Of a DNA stretch of 64,000 nucleotides, positions 11,965-24,200 are shown piece after piece; the stretch's first letter is position 1, and every line of letters begins with the position of its first letter. The DNA is taken from NCBI GenBank assembly GCA_033439255.1, contig CM065878.1, positions 2,232,001 through 2,296,000 on the forward strand, written 5' to 3'. Made by a program: the position numbers and the translations under genes. The notes beneath the pieces are model-generated. The model worked only from the letters and a program-made list of their open reading frames with translations. It did no database searches and was not told where the DNA came from. The stretch is from Hericium rajendrae (lineage: Eukaryota; Basidiomycota; Agaricomycetes; Russulales; Hericiaceae).

Positions 11965-14900
11965 ATGGCCTCTATCGATATTCAAGATCCTATCGCGACC
12001 AACGGCGCTGGTGCACCGCCAGAGGAAGACAAGATCTCCGACAATCTGGATACCCATTCTTCCGCCGAACACGAGGGCTCTGACGTCGTGGAGAGTAGGC
12101 CCAGCCTCGAGGAGATACTCGAAAACGTGATAGAAGAGAACGCCCCGGCTGGCGCCCATGAAAGCGGGACAGGCGAGGTAGCACATGTGGAAGAGGCTGT
12201 AGACACGGAGGCAGCGTCAGGAAACGGCATTCCTGCTGAAAAACCCGCAGCAACAACCACTTCGACAAAGTCTCCAAAGTCCTCCCCCACTAAGCCTTCC
12301 ATGACTGTGAAGCCGGCGGCGAGCAGCAAAACTGGTTCTGGGCCGCCGACGCCTCTCGTCAAGAAGGTACCAATCAATTCTGCGTTGGTGGTTCTGATTA
12401 GCTGACTTGGTAATTGTTCGTACTTAGATAATTAGCTCCGGCAAATTTGGCACGGGCACTGTCAAGCCGACCTCTTCTTCTGTGACCAAAGCCACGAGCG
12501 TGGCGCCCGGAACCGCCACCAAGCCTGCTGCTCCGGCAGCCGCCACCAAACCACCCACCACCAAGCCGTCCACAACTACCACCTCCAACAGAGCCTCCAT
12601 GCCGCCGCCGCCGAAGACCACCACTACGGGCAGCTCTGCTTCTGCCACGCCAGCTTCGCGCAGGACGTCCCTTGCGCCTGCTGCGAAGGCGCCCACGCCC
12701 ACCGCCAGGTCGACTTTGGCTTCTTCCACCTCAGCCAAACCTACCACTGCGAAGCCGACTACTGCAGCTAGTGCACGAGCATCTGTCGTCTCTCCCGTCG
12801 ACTCCATCGCCTCGGCGAGGTCCGCGACGCGACCTCGGGCCTCAGTGTCAGAGGGCGTGGCAGCGAAGAAGCCGGCGACGACACGTACGAGCCTTTCATC
12901 GGCGACCAAGCCTTCTGCAACCGCATCCAGGCCCATACGAACACCGGGTGCTAGTTCTATTTCATCTATAAAGGAAGTCAAGGGCGAAGGGAAGGTGCTT
13001 GAGAATATCCAGAACAAGGCACGTCCATGCTGCGAGCACACATGTGATATGCGTCCTGACACCATGCCGTAAAGCTCGACGAAGCTACCAGTGCCTTGAC
13101 CACGAAGAGCGATACGATTACCAACCTCGAGAGTCAAATCGAGAAGTTGAAGCTCGCCCTTGAAGAAGCTACGTCTGATGCGGAAGCGAAGCGCTCGACC
13201 GTCGAGGAGCTGGAGCAGGCCAAGACAACAGCTGAGAAGGATCTGGCAGATGTCAAGGAGTTGTTGGAGACGGTGCAAACTCAGTCTGAGGAACTCAAAG
13301 CCAGCTTGGAGGAGGCATGTGTATCATCTGGGCCACCTTGTTTCGATAGTTAACATTGTCCTGGCATTTCAGGTGAAGGAGAGCAATATCACGCTCCAGA
13401 CTGAGGAGCTGGGCAACCTTCAGAAGCACGTCGAAGCTGTCGAAGCGGAGCTGGCTTCCACGAAGGAGAAGCTCGATGCTCTTCGTGCTGCCCAGGACTC
13501 GGCCTCTGCCACTGCCACTGAAGCACCTGTGGACCAGGAGGCACTCGTCAAGGCCAAGGCCGACTTTGAGGCTGTTCAGCAGGAAGTTGAGCGCCTCAAG
13601 ACCGAGCATAGTGTCGCGTTGGCAGAGCTATCCCAGAAACTCGAAGCTGCCGAGCGGCAAGCAGCCGGCACGCAGCAGCTGGAGAAAGAGCTGACTGACC
13701 TGAAGGCCGAGAGGGAGGAGAGCGCGAACAGGGTTTCAGAGCTCGAGGTCGAAATTCTGGAACTCAGGGAGGCCTCTGAGACTGCTGAGGATGAGCACGC
13801 CAAGTCACTTGCTCGCATCAAGTCCTTCGAGGAGGAGCTGACAACAGCCAATGCTGCTACCAAGAAGGCTCTGCAGGATGCGAAGGCGAAGGAAGAAGCC
13901 AACGCTCAGGAGCTGGAGGCTACCAAGAAGCAGCATGCGGACGCGCTCGAGACATTGGGCCAGGAGAAGGACGCATTGGCCACCCAGCTCGCATCTTTGC
14001 AGACCGACCTTCAAACCGCTCGTAACGCTCTCGAAGCGTCGAAAGCCGAGGCCGAGGCCGCATCTGCGGAGCATGCACAGAAGCTTGAAGAGATTGAGAC
14101 TGCCTATCGTGCCCGACAAGACGAGCTCACCGAGGAGATTGCGCGGATAAATGCGGAGCTCGAGGTATCTCCACCTTTATATCGTCTCTTCACATGTTTA
14201 CTCAATACAATGGACAGGGTCAAGAGGCGAAGTACAATGCCAAAGTCGATGCCGTCAAGGCTGAGCACGATGAGCTACTCCAGCAGGCCTTCGAAAAAGC
14301 CAAGGTATGTACAGTGGTTACCCTGTCGTGTTTATTTTCCGTATTCATGGTGTTTAAGCATGAAGCTGGTGACGCTCATGGTCAAGACCTTCAATCCCTG
14401 AGGGCCGAGTCACAGTCAACTATCGAGCAATTGCGGGCAGCCCATCAGAGTACTGTCGATAGTTTGAAGGCGGAACATGAAGAAGCCCTTCAGTCGCAAG
14501 TTCAGACCCTCGAAAACCGACTCAATAGCCAGAATACCGAGCTGAAGGCGACCGGAGAGGATCTGGCCAAGGCTAAGGCTGCTCTCACCGCATCGTTGCA
14601 GGAGGTTGAAGCTCTCAAGTCACAGCTGGAGCAGGCTCGCGAAGCCGCCGCTTCGGTCGCTGGCGCGAGCAGCGCTGAGCAAGCCTTCGAGGTTGAACGT
14701 TTGAAGAAGGATCTTTCGAACACGCAGGATGATCTGCATGGCCTGACAGACGTCTTCCAGGCCACGAAGGAGTCGATGACAGAAATGTCCCGCAATCATC
14801 AGACGGAACTGGAGGCGGCGGCCATCGCACGAGCTGAAGAAGTCACCAAGCTCCGTGCTGTTCACGATAACGAGATCCAGGGTCTGGCGAAGGACAAGGC

Positions 14901-15567
14901 AGATCTCTTCACCAAACTGTCCGACATGGAGGGCGAGCTCGCGACCCTGAGAGCTTCTGTTGGAGCGGACGTGCCAACCTCACCTCGGCGCAACGGGACA
15001 GCCCAGCCCAGCGGTCCCGCGGTGTCCAAGGAGGAGCTTCAGCGGATGTACGAGGCGCATAACCTGAAACTTCGCGACCTTCAGGCCGATCACGAGAAGG
15101 CGATGAAGAACGTGCAGGAGCAGCTTGAGGCCGCGCACTCTAAGCTTGGCGAGCTAAAGCAGGACATCGACAGGAAGAACATGGAAATCAAGTACCTTGA
15201 GCAAGATCAGGAGGAGAGCCAGGACCAGATCACCAGGTACGTCAAGTTCTATGGTTTCAAGAGTTTCTTGGGTTCTGTGTTTGCGCTCGCCGTGATCATT
15301 GGCTTCGTTTAACGTTTTCTTTTGCCCTCTCATTTTATTCGCATTTCTCTGACGGAGCTATGATATCTTCATCCTCGTGGACCTTATCATGCCCATACCG
15401 AGCATTTCATATCTATTATCTGCATTGACTATTAGCTACGAATTTCTCCACTTTTTCATTCTTGCATGCCTTGAACTCGATCTCACAAATGCCGCATTGT
15501 TTCCGTTCATAGATTCAAAGAAGACTACGATCAGTTGAAGAGCCGACTCCCCGCGGATGCTCAGTGA
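11965..15567 (+). CDS. Large coiled-coil protein with Ala/Thr/Pro/Ser-rich N terminus
   Basis: The ATG at 11965 (MASIDIQDP) opens an acidic N-terminal segment. About 250 residues of low complexity rich in Ala, Thr, Pro, Ser and Lys (12480-12960) follow. From about 13070 to 15500 comes almost unbroken alpha-helical heptad sequence rich in Glu, Lys, Leu, Gln and Ala, as in golgins, myosin tails or cytoskeletal linkers. Introns interrupt it near 12367-12427, 13017-13073, 13318-13373, 14165-14217, 14306-14360 and 15237-15512. The final exon adds FKEDYDQLKSRLPADAQ and the stop at 15567. No motor, GRIP or CAP-Gly motif was seen, so the specific role is unknown. The basic low-complexity head resembles microtubule-binding regions, but that is only compositional. 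Confidence 0.7.
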
Positions 15568-16238
15568 TCCCTCACCAAGACGGTCCCGTCTCAACGTTTT
15601 GCTGTAGCCTCGCGTCTTCCGCACCAATCCCTGCTGGTGTCAAATGGTTCTTCAATCCACGACTGTGTTACTAGTCGCGTGGCAACATGGCAGACTCCTT
15701 TCATTCTGAACTTCTCGGGTCTCTTTTCTTCCATTGGTTAGCATATGATATCCCAATCCTACTCGAACCGGTACCTTATACCCTGTTCCCCTATATGCGT
15801 GCATTTACATGTGACTGAGACTGAATCATTGTACATACTGTACGTATACCCTACACCTTTAATAGCTCGAAATTCTCGTGGACAGGGTACATGATAGGAT
15901 CTCGGTAGTCCGACAGCTCCATCCATGCACGTCGGACATCCGCTGTGAGCTGATCACACCTCTCAGGTGCATCGGACGGAGGTATAATGTAGTTTTCGAA
16001 ACCGCCACGCGCTCAGTAGGCGGCGAGCACGGAGATGTATGCGGAGGACCGCTGGGCCCTTCGGGGACGGAGGGACGCTAAGTCGCCAAAGTCCGAGTGC
16101 TTACGTAACGTTACTGGAAGCGGGGCGCCTGGGATCGGTTATGAACTGCCCCAATATTCCTCGGCCGCTTGTCGTCTCACCTTTTCTCTCCACCACCACC
16201 CTCCCCGGACTCCAGCTCACGCGCCCAGCGACTGTACG
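15568..16238. other. Intergenic spacer
   Basis: About 670 bp between two genes on the same strand, holding the 3' region of the coiled-coil gene and the upstream region of the carrier gene. Only short frames are open. I see no gene. Confidence 0.4.
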
Positions 16239-17676
16239 ATGGCCATCCAGAAAGAACCAGGGCAGAAGGGCGTCAACTGGTCTAATATCGGCGTTGGTAG
16301 GTCGCGTCCGTGTATAGCGCGTGAATGGCTACTGACCGCGATGAGCTGTAGGTGCTATCATGAACATGGTACGAGCACTTCCCCATCGCTAATTGTGTGA
16401 GACACGATGTTTATCAAGTTTGCGTATCCATTCTCGTGCTCGCGCATATAGTTTGTAAGTAGCAGTACCATTTTCCGTCACCGCACATTCACTGACAGCT
16501 CATGTATCTGTAGGAGGCAAGTCGCGCGAAACGTCCTAACCAAAAGGCATAAACCTCATACTTTATGCAGGTGACGACGTTGGGCCAGCCACTTGAAGTC
16601 ATCAAGACGCAGATGGCTGCCAATCGCTCTCAGACAATGTTCCAGGCTCTGCAGACGGTCTGGAGTCGTGGTGGTTTCGTTGGTTTCTACCAAGGTCTCA
16701 TTCCCTGGGTGAGCTAACATCCCTGCATTCACTGTTTCACGACACTGATGGGGCTGTCACGAAAGGCGTGGATTGAGGCCTCCACAAAAGGCGCTGTGCT
16801 GCTCTTCACCGCTTCGGAGATCGAGACTGCGAGCACTGCGGTGGGCGTCAACCCTGCTGTGGCTGGTCTGCTCGGTGGTATGGGCGGTGGTGTCGCACAG
16901 GCTTATGCTACCATGGGTAGGTGTCGAAGCAGCCGACCATCTGTTGAGACCCTGGATATTGACGAATTCTATATGATCAGGTTTCACCACCAGCATGAAG
17001 ACTGCTGAGATTACGAGGCATAAACAGGCGGCTGCTGGCATCAAGCCGCCTTCGACCTGGGCGCTCTTCGCTGAGATCTTCCGGAAAGAGGGTCTTGCTG
17101 GTGTTAACAAGGGTGTCAATGCTGTCGCCATCCGGCAATGCACCAATTGGGGTTCTCGGTGAGGATAATCTTCGAACAAGTGGTTCACGAACTGACTATG
17201 CTCTGTAGCATTGGTCTTGCACGTCTAGCAGAGACGTCGATCCGGAAGGTTCGGGGGAAAACTGAAGGTCAACAATTGGGCGCGCTTGATAAGATTTTGG
17301 CGTCATCCATCGGCGGCGCTCTTGCAACGTGGAACCAGCCTATTGAAGTCATCCGTGTTGAGGTATGGATTTCGAGCGTGCAATGCAATGGCCAAATCTC
17401 ACATTTAATGACAGATGCAAAACATGTCGAAGGAGGCCACAGCATCTGCGAACCGTCCAGCGAAGCTGACCGTTCTCAACACCCTTGGATACATTTACAA
17501 GGAAAATGGCCTGAAGGGTCTGTACCGTGGTGTGACACCTCGTATCGGACTTGGTATCTGGCAAACCATCTGCATGGTGTCCTTCGCCGATTACGTCAAA
17601 GCATGGTCTGTGTATCCTGCTCTTCCACGTACGCCCATTGCTGACGATGTGCGTTTGCAGGGTCAAAGCGAAATAA
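16239..17676 (+). CDS. YHM2: Mitochondrial citrate/oxoglutarate carrier, Yhm2 type
   Basis: Mitochondrial inner-membrane carrier. In yeast, Yhm2 exchanges citrate for 2-oxoglutarate and also binds mitochondrial DNA. Diagnostic stretches are [84 protein letters not shown] and [16 protein letters not shown], spread over three carrier repeats. Start ATG 16239 (MAIQKEPGQ), stop 17676 after the short last exon. Rebuilding the conserved MNM-FE-VTT requires two 3-nt exons, TTT at 16452-16454 and GAG at 16514-16516. The second is followed by a GCAAGT donor. Identification is very secure because even the atypical Yhm2 signature residues are present; use of the tiny exons needs transcript proof. Confidence 0.93.
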
Positions 17677-18129
17677 TTGCCAGGATCCATGCCGTTTTCC
17701 TTTCTGCTTTCCTTTCTGCTGAGCTCATTTTGGGGCATTTTTATGATCATAGAGTAGCATACCATAGCATACCAGTCTTTATTCATGGACTTCGCGATTA
17801 GAGGGGTCCGTGCATTTGCTCTCCGCGACCATCGTATCATCTGTCTTGCTCGACCAAGACTGGCTTCTCCCCCATTGGGGTTGGGGTAGCCCGTGCCGCG
17901 TAATGAGAACGATGTGATGCGGGGAAACAGGAACAGGAATGGGCGCTAAGCGTGGACGTGAGGCCTCCGCACGGCCTCGGGTTCAGTTGACTGATGTGGC
18001 CGGAGCGTCTAGCTCAGCCATACATAAGTAAAGTCAATTCACACATGCGTAACTAGCTGCGAACCACAGTCGCTTCATCGTCGAAGCTCGAGTCCGAGCT
18101 CGTACATTCTCTGCAACCACCTACCGAAC
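17677..18129. other. Intergenic spacer
   Basis: About 450 bp between the carrier gene and the Mpv17-family gene, both on the plus strand. I see no gene. It should contain the carrier 3' UTR and the next promoter. Confidence 0.4.
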
Positions 18130-19085
18130 ATGTCCAGCGTTCGAGCCAAAGGCGCGGGTCCGCACCCCTTGCTTGTTGCGTACCTTGCGCAACTCAGCGC
18201 CCATCCTCTTCGCACCAAGGCGGTGACCACAGGTGCGCCTTGCAGTCACGCCGAGTCGCAGTTCCCAGCTGACCGTGAATACTCTTACACAGGTGTATTG
18301 ACGTTCCTCCAGGAGGTACTGGCATCTCACTTTGCAGGCATCCCAGTCCGCCGACCTCCTCGAGATGCGTCGGCGCTCTCGCACCTGCTTGCCGCCGGCA
18401 AGGTCGACATGCGCGCAGTGAAGATGTTTATCTACGGCTTCTTCATTTCCGCACCAATGGGCCATTACCTCGTCGGCGCCCTGCAGAAGGCCTTCGCAGG
18501 CAAGACGGGGCGCGGGGCGAAGATCGGCCAAATCGTTGCCAATAATGTGGTTGTTGCACCCATTCAGACGACCGGCAAGTGCATGCACAGAGTCTGCATA
18601 ACAAATATGATGCTCATGGTGTCGCTGTGATTCGACAGTCTATTTGGCGTCAATGGCTATCATCAGCGGCGCTAAGTCCTTCGATGAGGTATTTAGGACC
18701 GTGAAGGGAGGCTTCTGGTCTGTTATCAAGGTAGGTCTTGCTTCTGATTCGTTACGCTTTCATGTAAAAACATTGCTTCGTAGATCATGTGGGTCAGCTC
18801 GCCAGTGACTATTCTTTTCGCGCAGAAGTTCCTGGCGCCCGAGGTACGTCAGACAATCTACTAATGAGAGTGCATGCTGAGACTCCGGGACGGTAGCTGT
18901 GGGTTCCGTTCTTCAATTTGGTTGGTTTCACGCTCGGGGTGCGTATCGACATCATCATATCCACGTCCGCGGAGGTTGATTGATGATCCCAGACCTACTT
19001 CAACACCCGCGTGAAGCAAATTCGTCTGGTCGCGGAGAAGAAGAAGGTTAAGGACGCGAAGGACGACCGGGACAAGGCCCAGTAA
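18130..19085 (+). CDS. Mpv17/PMP22 family membrane protein
   Basis: Small integral membrane protein of the peroxisomal or mitochondrial inner membrane; the family forms or regulates small-solute channels. From ATG 18130 the protein opens with the typical YLAQLSAHPLRTKAVTTGVL segment. It continues with VDMRAVKMFIYGFFISAPMGHYLVGALQKAF, a middle loop rich in Gly/Lys, VVVAPIQTTVYLASMAIISGA, WVSSPVTILFAQKFLAPELWVPFFN and a basic tail ending KDDRDKAQ (stop 19085). About four hydrophobic helices are visible. Introns lie at about 18232-18291, 18572-18638, 18732-18783, 18844-18896 and 18939-18991. The length of roughly 240 residues fits the PXMP2-like fungal members. Whether the site is peroxisome or mitochondrion cannot be told. 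Confidence 0.85.
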
Positions 19086-19184
19086 AGACTTCGATGAGTG
19101 CTTTCACGATGTATATAATATGTAGGATGCCCATGGCATTACGTTGAGAATGAAACTGGACGTGCGGATACTTCAAATCTGGCA

Positions 19185-20717
19185 TCATACGACTCCCCAC
19201 GAGTTCACGGCAACAAGGTCGCCTACATGCAGCTTGCCAGATCCAGCGGGTACAGCATTGCATCCAAAGCAGGATGCATCCATAGTGCCTGGGTCCAAAC
19301 CCGTGCGGAATTGCTTTAGTGGTTTAGATGGTATGGCCATATTTCGAGCACCAGTGGCGGGATCAATGTTAGGTAGCTGGTTGAAGTTGTAAGCTACTGT
19401 CTGGTCTAGGAATGAAGGGGTACGCACCATACACCTCGTGCACTTTGAGACCAGAGAAAACCGCCCAGTCTCCTTTGAGTTGTGGTCGGAGGTAGTAATC
19501 TCCTTCCACATGTCCTCCGCAAAGGGAAGTCCAGCGCCCTCGAACACAATGTTGGGTCGGAATCTACGTAACAGCTATCTTAATCCCATGCAATACACGC
19601 ATATAGCAAGGCGACCTGCCTCTCTATGACCATTGAATCTGGGCTCCAATTGTCCACAGCAGTGATGCCTTGCTCGTTCCACCACTGTTTGACGAAATCT
19701 CGCACCCCAGCTAAGCTCTCCACGCTGGCGACCAGCAGCGGATACGCGTCGTGGTAGTCAACATGGGCTTTCAGTTCCGGTTCCGACCATGTCGGAGGCG
19801 CGGGTCGCAAACGCGGGCCTTTGTATGCGAGGTGCACAGAGCGGCCTAAGAAGCGGCTGAGCACCGTCGAGCACAGCGTCGGGTCAGCTGCAGTGGATGG
19901 ATGCGGCTGTGCGACGTAGCCGTCGATGTTGGTGAATGAATGGACGCTGAGGTCATCGATGCTGGCCGATGCAGATGAGACACGGCGTCGGCCCGGATAC
20001 GGATAGGTATACGAACGTAGCCCACTGCTTGAGGAGGTCGGCCGTGGGTTTCAATGGTACCGAGAAGGTTTCGCAGTTGGCGTCGCTAGGGAAGGTGACT
20101 TCAAGATGCCCGCCATGAGGGTCATTCGGGTCCACGATAATCCGTGGAGAAATGAGAACCATCTGCATGGGGTCAGCAAATAATTCTCGCTTGCAATAGC
20201 CGGACAGGCATACCTTCGGGATCGCTCGTGCAGTCAAGATTTTGTGATTGACTGGATCGATGATGCACCATTTACGATCGTTCTGCATGCGCGTATATGC
20301 CATGGATCATCGCAGGAGGATCTGAAAGATATAATGCTAATGCAGACCTCTAGTCCAGATGGAGTGTAGTGCGCCTCGGACACCGATGTTCCGCGGCAGC
20401 TCTAGAGAATTGGCAACATTTCATGAGACGTTAGGAGGCATGGTCATATTTCAGAAACAGGACGCGAGGGTCCCGACTTCGCATGAGCTGCGCTGATAGT
20501 TCTTACCTTGATCGGGTATATCATGAGCTTGGATACCTTGACCTGCTTCGCTTCCAATTGCCGCTGCACCAAGGCTTCATCTTGTGCGCTAAAGGAAACC
20601 GCAGGCATCGTCCTTGTCATTGGTGCTTGAGTTGAAACCAAAAACTTTCGAGCTATCAACGTAGCAGCAGCGATGGTGAAAGCGACGAGTGGAAGGGCAT
20701 AGTAGTTGATCTGGGAA
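19185..20717 (-). CDS. MOSC-domain protein, mARC-like (amidoxime-reducing component)
   Basis: Predicted molybdenum-cofactor sulfur-carrier-fold protein anchored in the mitochondrial outer membrane. A hydrophobic N-terminal helix (YYALPLVAFTIAAATLIA) is followed by the MOSC_N beta-barrel (VSKLMIYPIKSCRGTSVSEA, NDRKWCIID, ISPRIIV). The MOSC domain follows, with FLGRSVHL, YHDAYPLLVASVESL, RPNIVFEG, and a Cys pair in SKCTRC before PATG, the position of the Mo-ligand region in mARC. It ends in VGDLVAVNSWGVV with the stop at 19185. The start lies within or just upstream of 20700-20740; I could not fix it because no in-frame ATG sits directly before the helix, so a first short exon may exist upstream. 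It is convergent with the Mpv17-family gene. Confidence 0.78.
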
Positions 20718-21221
20718 GCAAGGCCGTGTTTGTCAGTGGTACGAACCCGCTATCGATCCCGAACATAATCGCAGCTGAAGCACCGGAGAAGTCACTTCCA
20801 AGTGTTGGTGAGCACCGCAGAGACCGGTGAACACCTTGAAACTCATGAATGAGTCAGTTCGGTCATAGCAACAACTCATCATGTGATATATCAGCATCGG
20901 TAGGTGCGCACGAAGTCGACATGTGAGATGTGGGGATCTGGGACCCTGTAAGCACATTCCCGCTGGTACAGACTTATGTTCATCGATCGGCGGAGGAAAC
21001 GACTGAAGATACACATTAGGGCATTCACTGTCTTTTTGCGGGCCAGTGACAGCTGAACGAAGCGCCTTTCCTCTCGTCGCAACCCGATCGTGCTCAAATA
21101 ATGAATCGATAGATACTGGGCGACCCCATACTTCGCCATGCAAATGTACAGCATCAAGATCTGCTCTGCCGACTCGGACGGGACATTGACGCACAAGCCC
21201 CGGATATACAAGTAAATGAAG
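20718..21221. other. Intergenic spacer with unsupported open frames
   Basis: About 500 bp between two minus-strand genes. Two overlapping minus-strand frames of 106 and 153 codons exist here, but neither resembles a known protein and neither splices convincingly to a neighbour. A missing first exon of the MOSC gene may lie here. Confidence 0.35.
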
Positions 21222-24200
21222 TTAATGGGGTGCTACATCAACCACTGTGATACATGAATGGTCCTGGTCAGACGGGCCCTGCATGTAGCGATACAGGGGC
21301 TCTGCTAGTTTTGCACCAGGCTGATGCAGAGGCACAGATGGATTAAACACCTCCGTCTCCACTCTCCAGCTGCCGAGTGCGTAGGTGTCTGGACGAGTGA
21401 CTTGAATGGTGGGTTGAAGCGTGACGCTCTCGAGTGGCTTTAGTGTACCCCGGTAGGTCAGTCGGCCGACGTACGTCGGTTGCGAGAACTCCCTATGGAA
21501 AGACGCAGCATTAGATCTGTCAATTACACCTATAGAAAGATTTACCCAGACGGATTGCTGGTGGGAATTTGAGACGGGAGGACAAGCTTGTATTTGCAGG
21601 GATGGGTAAGAGAAAGGTTTCTCAGGGTGAAATTGATGGAAACATGACACGGCCTAAAACCAGTGTAAGCTTCAAAAATGAAGAGAGATTGAACGCCACG
21701 CACTTCTCCGAAAATTCATGCTCCACTATCATCATGTCTCGCAGAGCCACGACGATAGGGTTCATCTCGGCGTTCCACTCGCTAACACGGATGGCCTCCA
21801 ACACAGCAGATTTCTCTCGCTGCGTTTCCGCATACATACTCCGTTTGACCTTCGCCTCTGCGGCCTCGTCCAGCATCTTATTGAGCTCCCCATGACGAGC
21901 TCCTAGAGTTAGTCCAGGCACCAGGAGATGACCCTCGCGCTGCTCCGTAGGAAGCCTCCAAAATATTAGGATATCGACCGAGAATGGGTTATAAAGGGGG
22001 AAGATGGATGAATGCAGTTGTCGTAACACGTCAGGGTGATTAGCGGTGAGAGTATGTGCAATGAAATTGCGTCGACGTTGATGAATGAAGCGGGCGATAT
22101 CCGACGAAATGACAGACCGGGGCGATGCCTGCTTTGATCATTCAGCGCAAATCCAGCCTCGCGCAATATCCAGGCTTACCTCTGGGGTGTGACTACAAAT
22201 GAGCTCTATCGGTGGGGGATCCGAAATTTCAGTGTCTTCTCCTCGAATGAGACTTTGCAACTTGCGAGAGACGAACTTCAGCGTCTCCGCGCTATCCACC
22301 CGGTCTTCCCATGGATCAACGCTAAACGGTAATGAAAAGCTTTGATTTGGGGGCAAAGCGCCTCTGTTGAAAGCTTGAGAAAGCGCCAAGAACCCGGGTC
22401 ATAAATAACTTACAATGAAGGGTTGGCTGCAGGACTGCATATCCAGGTCGGACTTATAGTTGTTACTTGTTGCAAAACTACGTCGGTCGAAGGCGATAGA
22501 TTATTTACTTCCAGGTCAAAGCGGAATATATGATCTGGACGCTTGCTGGGGCCGCAAACCGTTGAGATGGAGAGCAGAGGTCTGACTTCGTATGACCGTG
22601 CGACACGGGCGGTGCGGAAAGCTGGACTTCCTTTCTGTTTAGCACAGTAAGCACAGTTCTCGACTAGGATGCCCTCGACAAGGGATATACGATCACGAAC
22701 CTGCCGATAGACCAACAACAGGCACAGCTCCTGTTCGCCTAGATTTTCTGCATGGAGTGTGATGCAAAATTCGAAGTGTGATCCCGGTTGGCTTTCAATT
22801 GTGAGCGACTGCACCGACTGAGGATTAAGGGAGTTGTTGGAATGCACGATTTCGGTTGACGCAGACGCTGAGGGACCTGACGGGGAGATGCGTAAATGTC
22901 GATGTCGGTTTCATTAATAATCTCCTTACCAACTGCATCGTTGAATCCGTCGAGGAAGATCTCATCCTCATCACCGGAGACAAGCCATACATCGTCGATG
23001 GCTTCCGTTCCGATATTTGATGCCCAAAGACGCATACGCTTGCACTCTCCCTGAGCGAGAACAAGACGTTGATCCTCGACGAAGCTGACGGACAGACGCT
23101 GACTTGCGTCTTCGACGTCGACCGCTATGAAGGTATCTGGCGCATACATCTTACTCTGCCGTTGAAGAGCCGTGTCCTGGAGTCTGCGTCCGCGCGTGGC
23201 CAAGGTTTCGCTAGCCGGTAAAATCGACAGAAATTTGTATGATGCGCGCGAGACTTGTAATTTCGCGGATTGGGTCGCTTTGACCGCTATGGGTATCTGG
23301 AAACTGATAAACGTGACATGCAACAACGGGACGGAAGTAACATACCGTTCTTGTTTCGTTGGCGCTCAAGGCGATGTCGTCTAGAACTTCGACTTCAACG
23401 AAATCCGCAGAAACAGAATCAACCTCGCTCTGTGCTTCGCGGACCAGGACTGTCACATCCGACAAATTAATGTCGACATCCAAGGGATTGTGCAAGCTCA
23501 GGTCGACCCAGAACATCTCTAAGCAACACCATGAGTGTTAAATGCAGCGTGCAGCGTGAATAACTACGAACCATTGACAGGAGCCTTGCCTGTGCTCTGA
23601 AGATCCTCCTTTCCTTGAGACTTCCAATACGACCTCCACGTCTCTTCACGAGCATCCCATACGGTCGGATTGCCGCCCACGGACTGGCCAGGCAGTCTAA
23701 CACGGGTCTGTTTCGCCACGCAAAATGTAACAGGTAGCTTCATCTCTGATAAGTCCGCGCTGTCTGCAGAAGTGTCTAGGAAGTGCTGCGGTGAAATGTC
23801 AGACACAACTGGGAAACGATGTCAGATGTGCTCGTACCTGAAAGGCTACCCGGAAATCCTCTAGGAATACCTTGTCAGAGATCATGGACTTGGGTGTATC
23901 CACTGCATATCCGTTTGCAACACCAACGGAGAGTGCCGAATAAACCGACTTCGTGCTGCCTCGCAATAGACCCAAAAAGAACTTCACCGCACCCTTCGTG
24001 TCACCCGTTGTATAATGCAGGCGACCTGTTGAGTAGATGATGAGAAAGCATGCCTGAGTAGTTTGTTCCAGTATGTCCTACCTAGAGCATGCTCTATACC
24101 GGGAAGAATGGCATCAAAGCCGGCTTGCTCCGTCGGTGCGATCCCTTCGGCATCCCAGAATGATGGCGACAAGCTTTTCCCCGGCGGAGACTGGTACAAC

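Noticed and set aside
20733-21211. Minus-strand frames of 106 and 153 codons downstream of TRS85
   Set aside because: TRS85 already ends with a proper stop at 21222, and neither frame splices in or resembles a known family.
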